A stretch of DNA of 64,000 bases from Botrytis cinerea B05.10 (taxonomy: Eukaryota > Ascomycota > Leotiomycetes > Helotiales > Sclerotiniaceae). The notes below the pieces were generated by a model. It was not told where the DNA came from, did not search any database, and worked only from the letters and a program-made list of their open reading frames with translations. The DNA lies in assembly GCF_000143535.2 (NCBI RefSeq), contig NC_037315.1, positions 1,302,001 to 1,366,000 on the forward strand, written 5' to 3'. Below are positions 55,303-64,000 of this stretch, in pieces. The first letter of the stretch is position 1. Every line of letters starts with the position of its first letter. The translations under genes were made by a program, and so were the position numbers.

Positions 55303-56848
55303 ATGCCTTCAGTGAGTTTGTGCGACCTTTCTAGGAGACGTTTTCATTACTATAGCCAAGAAATCTAATTCTCCAGCAAATGTCGATCATTTTTCTGCAT
55401 GATAATATGCTAATTGCCAGTAGTATCTCATTGGTGTGGTCGAACCAATCCTCATAAAGAGCGTGGCAATATCCCGGTTTCAACAAGTTGACCAACGTGG
55501 ACCAAGTTTGTACAGCAGCGGACGTGTACGTGCGAAATAAGCCGGGTGAGGAGTTTCACTCGGGAAATATCCGAGATTTTCTGGAGGATGTGTTATATAT
55601 AAATTCGGACCTCCATCTCAGTCAAGAAAAGTTACTCTTCAAGACTGTGGTTTCTATATTTGAAAATATGGCTGGTCGAGGAAAAGTTGACAACATGGCT
55701 CCTGTATCTGCCAAAGGAGAAAAAAGAAAGGAACAATTCAATTCCATGATGGCGAAAAGATTTGGTTCAAGTGGCAGAGATGTGGCGGCTGAGCTGCGCA
55801 CTATTGGTGAGTTCCCGAATATCGAATGCTCTCTTAGTATACTTTATCGCTGACCACTACTATAGCGGACGCCTTAGAAGAAACTCTCGAGTTTCAGCGT
55901 TTGATGGGTAAAAGACCAAGAACAGAAGATCTAGAGGGTATGAAGTTCGTATTACACAGAACTTGGAGACTTCAAGCTAACATGATAGCAGATCGAATCC
56001 TTTCGCAACTAGCGGATTTAAAATCCAAAGGCAATAAGGTGAACGGCCTACTCGACGGCCATACACCCCGTCTACCGACTCCATCTCAAGAGAGGTCTGT
56101 GTCTAGAGATGCCTTGCGTCGTACTAATCGGTCGGTGAACCTCAACGGAATGCATGATGGGCAATCCGATCCTAGATCATATGGAAGAAGTGCTGCGGAG
56201 CGGCTACCACTAACTAGACACTTTTCCGAAAACGATGTTCCTCATGAAATTGTGCGCCCAGGCTCCACGCAACCAGATCGCTCAATGACGCCCCAACCCG
56301 CCAAGGCGGCAGCCTTTCCCTCTGTTAGATCAATGACCCCACAACCAACCCCCACGAGTATCCATTTTCCCTATCGTTCAGAAGTTCGGCAACATAGCCA
56401 GCCACCGTATGCTCGTTCTCCAGGCTATACATCTATCATCGCTCGTGGTGGTCAAGATCGACATCGAAGTCGGCCACCACCACCCTCTCAGCGCTTATAC
56501 GAAGTACCTGACCCCCCGCAAACATATGGTTTCAATTTCCCTCCACAGCTTGAGCCGAATCCATATTACCGACCCCAAATCATGTCCCCTGCTGAGCGTG
56601 CTTCCCAAAAGGATCGGTTTTCTCGAATGTCCGAAGAACGTAGGGGAAGAAGAATAGAGCCTACTTCAAGACCAAAGCAGCACGAGACGATATACCAGGT
56701 TGACTCGAATATCATTGAACGAGAGTATGATCCCGAGAAAGACGAAGATGCTGAATCTATCGGATCCTTGGACCATGTCCAGTCGTTCTCATTGCCTCAA
56801 ACAATCAAACCTCAGAACAGAGTCGCTTGGAATGGGTCATTCAGATGA
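55303..56848 (+). CDS. hypothetical protein with disordered Pro/Arg-rich half
   Basis: Exons 55488-55806 and 55866-56848 are well supported: the 59-bp intron (GTGAGT...TATAG) joins ELRTI to ADALEETLEFQRL. The 5' end is uncertain. I propose a 9-bp first exon at 55303-55311 (ATG plus two codons) followed by GTGAGT and a 176-bp intron ending AACAAG, which is the only acceptor that keeps the frame. This would give 436 residues. The head is helical (GNIRDFLEDVLYINSDL, KRKEQFNSMMAKRFGSS, WRLQANMIADRILSQLADL). The rest is disordered, Pro/Arg/Gln-rich with repeats RSMTPQP, and ends in an acidic stretch EREYDPEKDEDAESIGS. No family was recognised; the basic, disordered half suggests a nuclear protein. 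Confidence 0.6.
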
Positions 56849-58464
56849 CAAAACCCAGGTGTTTACATGGAGTATTCTACAAAAACCACACGTTGAAAAT
56901 TCATCATAAACTCTACCCTAGTTGGAAAGTGAAGCACCTACACTTTATTCTAGGTGCCGTTGTCTTTCCCTTCCACAAGTGTATATCACTCGCTTTCTCT
57001 CTTTGTGGCATCCAGAAACTTATCAACAGCTCACAGCAAAGAATGACACTCTGATGTATCATCAGGCCCACATCACTTTTCTTGACTTTCTATCCACAAT
57101 GGCAGGAGAGAAAAACGAAAAATCAAATGTTCAAACCCGAGGGAAAATGTAGCTATAGTCACCAGCTATATTATTGAAGCTATCAAACTATGATAAGTGG
57201 AGTTGGTAATACTGGTGGGTAGATCAGGTGTCTTTGGGTTGTCGTGGAACAAATAAGAATGTGTAGGTTTCCAGAGGTCTTGAGAAGAGCAGTGGTTGTT
57301 GGATTTGGTTCAGAAGGTACCTTCGGGCCGACAGTCATCCGAAAGTCTGTGCAGGAGAGCGTTCTTGACCATTATTTCTTAAAAAGAAAAATAGCTCCTT
57401 CAGGGAGCTCATTAGATTACACAACACAATGTAGCAAATTTCCTTGTCTTTGGAATGTGTGACGTTTCTTACACAGTAAATCATTAGTGAAATCTATTAA
57501 CATAATCTTGTGATGCAGTCCCTTGTCCAAGTCCCTCGTCCAAGCCCTTAAGTTCTACACTTTACCGGATTCAGCAATGTAAGTAATACAAGTATTTGTA
57601 TATGTGGCATAAACTCGAATATCTAATCCTGAATTGAGAGATCGTCAGTAAAAATTTCCTCACGATTTTTGGGTAGTATGTCTTAACATTCGTGTACACG
57701 TCAGGGAAGGGCCAAGAGATATGGTGGGTAACACGACTTCGTTTGATCATCGCTAGTTACAGTGAATGTCACGGCGAAGGAGCCCGCTGGACCTTTCTAA
57801 TTCAGACGTCGTGGAAGTTAGATAGATTTACTGGTTTCATGGTTCATTCTGGCCAATCCCGTATGTGTGGATAAATCAGGCCATTCCACGTAGTCCATAC
57901 TTTGAGTGAGCTGTTTGTGTCAAAATTCTTCAACCCTCCTATGAATCCATCCTGATGTCTTGCAGATACAATAACGGGCCAAGTATTCGTCACGAAGTAG
58001 GTAAAAAGATGAAACATTGGATAGCCCACTCGGGAGTGTGAGAAAACATGCCTTTCTGAGCTTTCTTGTTTCCGACTGAGGAATAGTCAGGCTCTGAAGT
58101 GAACTTTCTGATCCAGAGCCCAAGTTTCAAAGCCCCTCCCCTCCCCCCAAATTTAATGATAAGTCTTGGAAGACATAAAACACGGAGTGACAACGAAGAA
58201 TTATACAAGCGTTGAAAGAGTGAAACCACCTACCTACGACAGTTCATACTCACCAGGAGAAAAATTGGAAGTATATTGTGAGGGAACGATCATTCATAAT
58301 TGCTATTCGGGGATCCCAATAGTCGGCTTCGTAAAATATGTCCCTCATTCCCCTAGACCCTTCATCGGAATATGCAATTCCCTCAGGATGACTGATTTCG
58401 CCTTACTCCCCAACAATTCATGGTATCATTTTCCGCCATACTGTGATTTCATTTGTCCATTCGT
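56849..58464. other. 1.6-kb gene-free stretch
   Basis: Short frames (56922-57152, 57244-57462, 57990-58229) show no family resemblance. The right end is the 3' region of the small zinc-finger gene. I see nothing else. Confidence 0.4.
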
Positions 58465-58853
58465 TTAAGCGGTGAAATCATTTGGCCAGCACTTCTCCTT
58501 GGTCCATCCCTTATCTTCGTGCTTTGTAGCATGGCTTATCAATTGTGCCTTGTTTGTGTTGACCAACTCCATCTTGCAGAACTCGCACTATAGGTGAAGT
58601 TAGCCACAAATGAAGCAATGGTGGAGATCCCGAGGAAAGAATGCCATGAGAAATATCTATATTAGAGACGTACTTTGGACTTTGGTGCGGCTGCCTTGAC
58701 AGGAAGACCATTTGCCTTGACCGGGGCGCGGGTGCCTTCCTTATCGGCCTTCTTGTGCTCACGAGCAATCTGTATGCCAAGGTTAATTGATGATTCTTTG
58801 AATGTTGCCATTGATCATGATATACGTACTCTGTCTTTCTTTGAGATAGGCAT
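58465..58853 (-). CDS. small zinc-binding protein (At2g23090-like zf family)
   Basis: Three exons on the minus strand, 58853-58830 (24 bp), 58769-58674 and 58587-58465, encode 80 residues; introns are 60 and 86 bp with GTACGT donors. The parts are too short to show as long frames, but joined they read MPISKKDRIAREHKKADKEG, KANGLPVKAAAPKSKCEFC, KMELVNTNKAQLISHATKHE and DKGWTKEKCWPNDFTA. A single finger uses CEFC and the H of SHATKH, and a last Cys precedes the WPNDF end. The family is conserved from fungi to plants; it is small, basic and probably nuclear or cytosolic, with no firm function known to me. The fit across three exons is very good. Confidence 0.9.
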
Positions 58854-60180
58854 AGTGGATGGTAGACTTGTGGATATGAAGATAAAAAGTTGATGAGTGA
58901 GACTGAATATAAATTTGAACTTTGCGAAAAAGAAAGATTAACCTATCATTGCAAACGCTAGTCCAAAATTTAATGCCGGCTTAAATCACGCTAAGCTACA
59001 CCGCTCGGAAGTTATTTCTCCCGATCTTAATTTGTCCTTCCTCCAGCGATGAAGACTTTATAATTTGTAAGCAGTTGCTTTCTGGGAATCTAATTCTCTC
59101 CTATTTTAATGTTTGTCTGTAGCAAAGTCCAGGACAGGATTATTTGTACCAATGGAACTCACCAAAGAAGATTAAATCTCATACAATCAATCATGGCATG
59201 AAGAAGCAACCTCTCTGGTTACAAGTTCATCGAATGGCCTGCAACATGGAGCCTGATATCAAAGTTGCTGTCAAGCTCTTATGCTTCCCCTTCACACTCT
59301 TTTCTTTTTATTCTTTACTTTCCCCCAATGAAAAATACTACCTTTTCAATCTTGGGCCATTGCGAGTGATTTTTTTTGAAAATAGATACTGTAAAATGAA
59401 TCTCATATCGTCTGAACCACATTCAACTTCAGTTAAGTAAGGAACATGTCAAACAAGTCGTTCCTGTACTAGCCCTTAACCTCTAATGTTCCGTCCATCT
59501 GTCTAGTCACTACTGGAATCCGAACGGATCACGATGAAATTGAATGTTCTTTGCAGACTGTGTTGTTAAATTCTTCTCCACCTTTTGAAGCCCTTCTCTA
59601 TCAGAATCTTCAAGACAAGAACCAGCAATAGTTATTATAGCTTTTGAAGCTGTTCATCTCTGGGTGACACTGCAAGTGGGTGAGCATTTCAGCATCCGTC
59701 GCGTCCCAAAAATGTGCAAATGGCACGCTCAAAGATCTGATAATTAAGACATACTATTCTGTGCTTTGGATGGGCGCCCTAAAGGGGAGGGAGATAAAAA
59801 GATAAACATTCTATACATCTAGAGTTCTTTATAAGCAGTTAGTACTGCTGAGTTAAAGATAAAGATTTTATGCATTATATATCTGGAGGTAGCCTGATGG
59901 GCCGCCGGAGTATCTTCAAAAGTATGCAAGACGCAACAACTTTCTCGAGAAGAAACACGCATAAAAGCTTTCCAATTTTCAAACTAGTGGCAACAATGTG
60001 GTAAATAAGTATCATATAGGGATATCAACACATTTAAAGAACAAATATAAAGAATGTAAACAACTCAAACTCCCACTTGCCGACTCCTTATCCAGACAAA
60101 TCTCATTCCTCCCCCCTCTTTTCCTCTTTCTCGTAACTTTCTACGCCACCCTTCAACCTACCACTTCTTCCTCAACCCAC
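58854..60180. other. 1.3-kb intergenic stretch
   Basis: It holds the promoter of the 58465 gene and the 3' region of the 60181 gene. The plus frame at 59144-59440 starts at a TTG and has no family resemblance. No gene is supported. Confidence 0.4.
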
Positions 60181-62028
60181 TCAAGCCTTGAAAGGCTCTA
60201 CTTTCTGCACGCCTGAATAAACAATCTTACTCGTCATTGCTGGCGCCGCCGCAGGGGTACTCGAAGCCTTAACCGAAGTCACGAGTGTACTCGACGCTTT
60301 AGCACTCGAAGTTGTGGCTTTCACACTGGTCGACGAAGTCGTATGCTTAATACTTGTTGCAGTCGAAGTATGAGCGCTGGACGTCACACTTGCAACTTTA
60401 CTCGAAGGAGTCACCGAAGCGGGATGTGTGGAAGATACAATAGCGGATGTAGATGTAGATGTAGAAATGAGTTTCACACCGCTACTGCTTGAAGATTTGA
60501 CATCGGTGGGTCCTGCTCCAACGATGGAAGTACTGGTGCCTTCGTTAGTCGCTTTGATACTCGACGTAGCACTCGTAGTAGCTTTGGAGGAAGATCCGCT
60601 TCCACTCGCGTCGACGGTAGTATAGATTCTTGTCGTGCTCGACTCAACAATTGTAGTAACCGAGCCTGAAGCCGATGGTTTCGCAGAAGTAATGCTCGTC
60701 TTTGAACTAACATCGCCTGTTCCCGAAAGACGGAACCTTCCAGTTGCACTAGGGTGAGTACCATTTTTTTCAGTTTCGAATGCTCCGGTTTCCGATGGTG
60801 CTTTTTCGGTACCGGATGAGGTTAATTTACTGGTGATAGTTCCACTTGTCTTCGCACTTTCCTTTGTGCTAGTGCCTCCATTGGAGATAACTGGCGCACT
60901 CGTTACTCCTGTTTTGACGCCCGTAGAAGTTGTAGTTATGATAGCTGCTTTAGTGCTTGAGGACAAAGGAATAGTGGTAACGACGCCTCCGGGCCCAGTA
61001 GAGGTGGCACTTTCTGTACACGTGGTATCAATGCTAGATGAAGCATCTGCTGTTACGACAGCGGTAAAAGTAGATGGAAGATGAGTGACAGTTGAAACAT
61101 GTGCACTTGTAATCTCACTAACTGCTGTAGCGGGATATCCTGGAATACCAACACCACCAGTGACGGTTTCTAGGACTGTTGCTATGACAGTTTTTGTGTG
61201 AGCGTACTCTTGTCTTCTATCGTTGTTTTTAATCTTGACTCTGTCAGTAATGAGATCGAATTTTTTGATATGAGAGGAAGAACTTACAGAGTCTGGAGAG
61301 ACAGATCCAGGGTCTAATTGATCAGCAGGGGGGATAGTCTTTCTTTTCTCCACAGTTTTAATAGCATCTGGAGCCATCGATCCAGGATCCAATTGATCAG
61401 CAGGAGGGATGGTTTTCCTCTCCTCCAATCCCCCAACATCTCTGGGAGTAACCGGAACAAGCTTCTCCAGATCTCTGCCCGCAATTGGAACAAGTTTCTC
61501 CAGATCCCTCCCCGCAATTGGAACAAGCTTCTCCAGATCTCTCCCCGCAATTGGAACAAGTTTCTCCAAGTCCCTTCCAGTAATTGGAACAAGCTTTTCC
61601 AGATCTCTCTTTGAATGAGAAGATACAACAGGAACGAGTTTCTCCAAGTCTCTCCCCGTAATCGGAACAAGCTTCTCCAGATCCCTTCCCACGACCGGTA
61701 CCAACACCTCCACCTCTCCATTAGATCTCTTCTCCGGATCCAACGTCCATGAAGTAAGAGACTCATCATCTCTCTTAACCTGCGTGACGGGAACCAATGT
61801 CTCCAATTCTCCCGCTGCTCTCCTACCCACTGAAGTGAGCGGAACGAGTTGTTCTACATTAGCGCCAGTGTTGACCGGGAGTGCTGAGATCTGTGGTTAT
61901 GGGTGTCAGAATCCTTTCTGGAAGAAGAAACCCTTGCTAATATCAGAGCAGAGAGGAAAAGTGTATCTTACCAAGTTTGGTAGAGCAATCAGCAATATCG
62001 CTGCCGCTTCTCCTATCGTAAGACGCAT
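60181..62028 (-). CDS. secreted protein with tandem GRDLEKLVPIA repeats and Ser/Thr-rich tail
   Basis: Two exons on the minus strand, 62028-61972 and 61890-60181 (intron 81 bp), encode 588 residues. Exon 1 supplies the signal peptide MRLTIGEAAAILLIALPNL, cut after ISA. Residues 31-170 hold degenerate units (VEQLVPL, LETLVPV, VEVLVPV) and then seven copies of [GK]RDLEKLVP, five at 11-residue steps. Dibasic sites RR (42-43), KR (58-59), KR (73-74) and KR (113-114) fit Kex2 cutting. Two copies of RKTIPPADQLDPGS follow. From about 230 to 570 it is Ser/Thr-rich and probably O-mannosylated, with a core ATVLETVTGGVGIPGYPATA. No anchor signal is seen. It could be a wall protein or a precursor of repeated peptides. 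Confidence 0.78.
61303..61422. repeat. duplicated RKTIPPADQLDPGS coding unit
   Basis: Two 75-bp-spaced copies of the same coding block lie within the 60181 gene, just after the 33-bp repeats. The protein copies are identical over 14 residues. Confidence 0.8.
61444..61689. repeat. 33-bp coding minisatellite (GRDLEKLVP units)
   Basis: Seven tandem units code [GK]RDLEKLVP[IV]. Five are spaced 33 bp; one has a 12-bp insert coding SSHS. Third-position changes between copies show some age, while two central copies differ at only a few bases. Confidence 0.9.
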
Positions 62029-62599
62029 ATCGAATTATTTGAGTCTAACCCTTTAGAACAATTCCTCCAAATGAAATAACAGGTAAAAAAAGCACGTTCG
62101 AACAAATGTATTCAAATACTTTATCTTTGTTCAAACCACAAAAGACTAGAAAGCTTGCCACGAAAAGAGTGTACGAAGAAAAATAACGAATGTATACCAC
62201 GACTTCAGTAAGGAACGACAAATTGGATTCGCAAAGCCAAAAACGAAATTGCAGAATCACCACCAAAATCAATAACGAAGAATTCTCAAAGAAAAACCAG
62301 AAGAGAAAAAAGTGGATTGAAGAAATAATCCACATGATATACATCTCATATCTCCAAGCCTAGCTGTCTACTCTTCCGAATTTCGATTCCATCCGTCAGC
62401 AACAGTGTAACCCAATCCAAAGGATCAGAAACCATAATTTCTTTCGCAGACAGGGCTTTTCTCCTTCCAATAAATAGCACATCATACATTATATCATATC
62501 ATTGTATCACATCGCATCCCATAAGTCAAACACCCATCCATCCCACCCTCTCTATTCACCTCTCCGCCACAGTTTATTCCATTCCCACAGCATCTCGCA

Positions 62600-62950
62600 C
62601 GCCATCGCCATCACCATCGCCATCACCATCAAACACACACCTAGGAATCCTACATCTCAGCACCCGTATACCCAATCCCACTATACGTCAAAACCCCATC
62701 CCCTCATTTCGAATGGATATTCTCCCCTCCTTCTCCCCCCTTCAAAAAATAATAATAAGAAAAGTAAAAACTCCATCCCAAATCCCCCACCAGTAACTAG
62801 TCAGCCGCACGCATGCTACAACCACAAGCACAAACCCAAACACAAGCTCAGATTCCCAAATTCCCAAATTCCCACCATCCCACCACCCCCTAATCAAACT
62901 CCACCAAATCTCATCCTCATCCTCATCCTCATCCCCATCCCCATCCCAAA
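62600..62950. repeat. CATCGC/CATCAC and CTCATC/CCCATC simple repeats
   Basis: Hexamer runs catcgc/catcac occur at about 62605-62630 and ctcatc/cccatc at about 62912-62949, with C-rich spacer between. Confidence 0.7.
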
Positions 62951-63527
62951 CTCTATTTCAAGCACCCATCCTATCAATCAATCTCCCTCCCGACACAAAC
63001 CGCATCTCCCCTTCCTTTTCTCTCCTCTCCTCTCTTCCCCTTTCCTCTCCTTTCCCTTCCGTTCCGTCCAAAATCCAGACCACTTCAGATCACTTCAGAT
63101 CAGGGGTATCGATCGTGGCGGTGCACGCATGCGTGCGACAAGGGTGTATGTAAATATAGCTTTTCCGTACCACCCATCCACCCATCGTTCCGAGCATACA
63201 AAAATTAACCTCATCTCCCAATCTCAAAACTTTACAGATAGAAAATTACATCTAGATCTATAGATCCATTGCAAGCCTTATAAATTTCACAACTACACAC
63301 TACAAGCTACCCATTGAACAAACTGTATGTAATTCAATGAATTCAAATTCTGGAGAAGAGAGATTACTAACTCTTTCGCCCACCCCTGAAAGAAGGATTG
63401 TTGCTTAAATTACCGATCACTCCGATGCTTATGCTGGAAATTTGATATCAGACAGGAAGATACGAATAATGACGATTACTGAAATATGCGACCAAAATTG
63501 GATTAGATTTGAAGTAAATATCATACA

Positions 63528-63553
63528 TGTGTGTATGTGTGTGTGTGTGTGTA
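63528..63553. repeat. TG microsatellite
   Basis: An almost pure (TG)n run with one interruption (tgta). Confidence 0.85.
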
Positions 63554-64000
63554 TCCTACGAATCTCTGAACACCAATATAAGAACCGCAAAGCCCGTCGG
63601 CCTTCATTCAACTACTTGTCTGTTATCTTGCTATGCACCTCTATCATGCCACATACTGTGGCTCACGCAAACTGAATATGAAAAATCCACCAAAAAATAA
63701 TCGCTCGAGTATACGTGATTGTACTATACTCCAATCCAAATATCAATACGCGCATCCGTCGCTACGTGTGCTGTCAACCATCTTAACCCCCAACGCCAGC
63801 ATGCAAAACCACCCTTTACAAAAGAAAATCGTGTATCCAACCACGAGGTATCTCATGCGCAACTCAAAGTATGTACCAATAAACGTCTGTTATACAATAT
63901 GTACTTGAGACAAGAAGAAGAAGAATAAATTAAACACCAACAACTTGTTCGTCATTGCGAACATCTACACTATCCATAATTTCTGGTGAGCTTGGTCGTT

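Larger units (their letters stand above)
62029..64000. other. low-complexity right end
   Basis: No gene is supported. A 253-codon plus frame (62502-63263) is His/Ser/Pro/Ile low-complexity from CATC, CTCATC and TTCCC runs and I reject it. A TG run lies at 63528-63553. The window ends in A+T-rich sequence. Confidence 0.5.

Noticed and set aside
59144..59440. 98-codon plus frame considered as a small ribosomal-protein gene
   Set aside because: The basic segment KKIKSHTINHGMKKQP is suggestive, but no ribosomal family matches, and the start is a TTG without a linked exon.
61222..61284. Possible extra intron in the repeat-protein gene (GTAAGT ... CTGACAG)
   Set aside because: Removing it shifts the frame to an early stop, while the unspliced frame reads on through a Thr/Ser-rich domain.
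62502..63263. 253-codon plus-strand open frame
   Set aside because: Its sequence comes from CATC, CTCATC and C-rich simple repeats. It is His/Ser/Pro/Ile low-complexity with no domain and no codon pattern like the real genes.
1..64000. tRNA, rRNA and CRISPR features
   Set aside because: I looked for T-loop GTTCGA-type boxes with matching stems, rRNA-like blocks and regularly spaced repeats and found none that hold up; a tRNA scan would be decisive.

Overview
This window reads as nuclear DNA of a filamentous ascomycete. Genes are interrupted by short introns (about 47-103 bp) with GTAAGT/GTGAGT-type donors, CTAAC/CTGAC-like branch sites and YAG acceptors. Intergenic DNA is A+T-rich and full of pyrimidine tracts. 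The protein families are typical of moulds: Zn2Cys6 regulators, 2EXR and BTB proteins, DUF3431, a CE16 esterase, secreted Ser/Thr-rich proteins and medium-chain reductases. The overall flavour suggests a Leotiomycete such as Botrytis or Sclerotinia; that is an inference from style, not a database match. I rebuilt exon structures by hand. I see no rRNA, tRNA, CRISPR array or intact transposon.

Layout. 0-10 kb: a small secreted Leu/Gly/Ser-repeat protein, an acidic protein, a frameshifted C-terminal scrap of a GMC oxidoreductase, a membrane-anchored DUF3431 protein and a 782-residue secreted protein of unknown family. 10-21 kb: a polysaccharide-like neighbourhood with a multi-pass acyltransferase-3-like protein, a membrane glycosyltransferase of family GT2 and a 1034-residue protein joining a GH16-fold ectodomain without its catalytic acids to a second acyltransferase-3 domain. 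21-26 kb: a medium-chain reductase divergent from a regulator carrying both a C2HC finger and a Zn2Cys6 cluster, then a BTB protein. 28-38 kb: a small secreted Cys-motif protein, a second reductase, a probable mitochondrial protein with an internal YY..F.I.GF.P repeat, a 2EXR protein and a large Zn2Cys6/fungal_trans regulator. 39-50 kb: a small Ser-rich protein, a paraoxonase-like beta-propeller, a small membrane protein, a SYLF/Ysc84 protein and a CE16 acetylesterase. 51-62 kb: a Cys-rich mini-protein ending in a CaaX box, two unrecognised spliced genes, an 80-residue zinc-finger protein and a secreted protein with a tandem GRDLEKLVPIA repeat. The last 2 kb is low-complexity DNA.

The most coherent functional group is the 10.7-21.1 kb set. 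A processive GT2 synthase could extrude a glycan, the two acyltransferase-3 proteins could acylate it, and the inactive GH16-fold domain could bind it. This is inference, but it is the best candidate for an undescribed system. The second candidate is the Kex2-site-bearing repeat protein at 60.2-62.0 kb.
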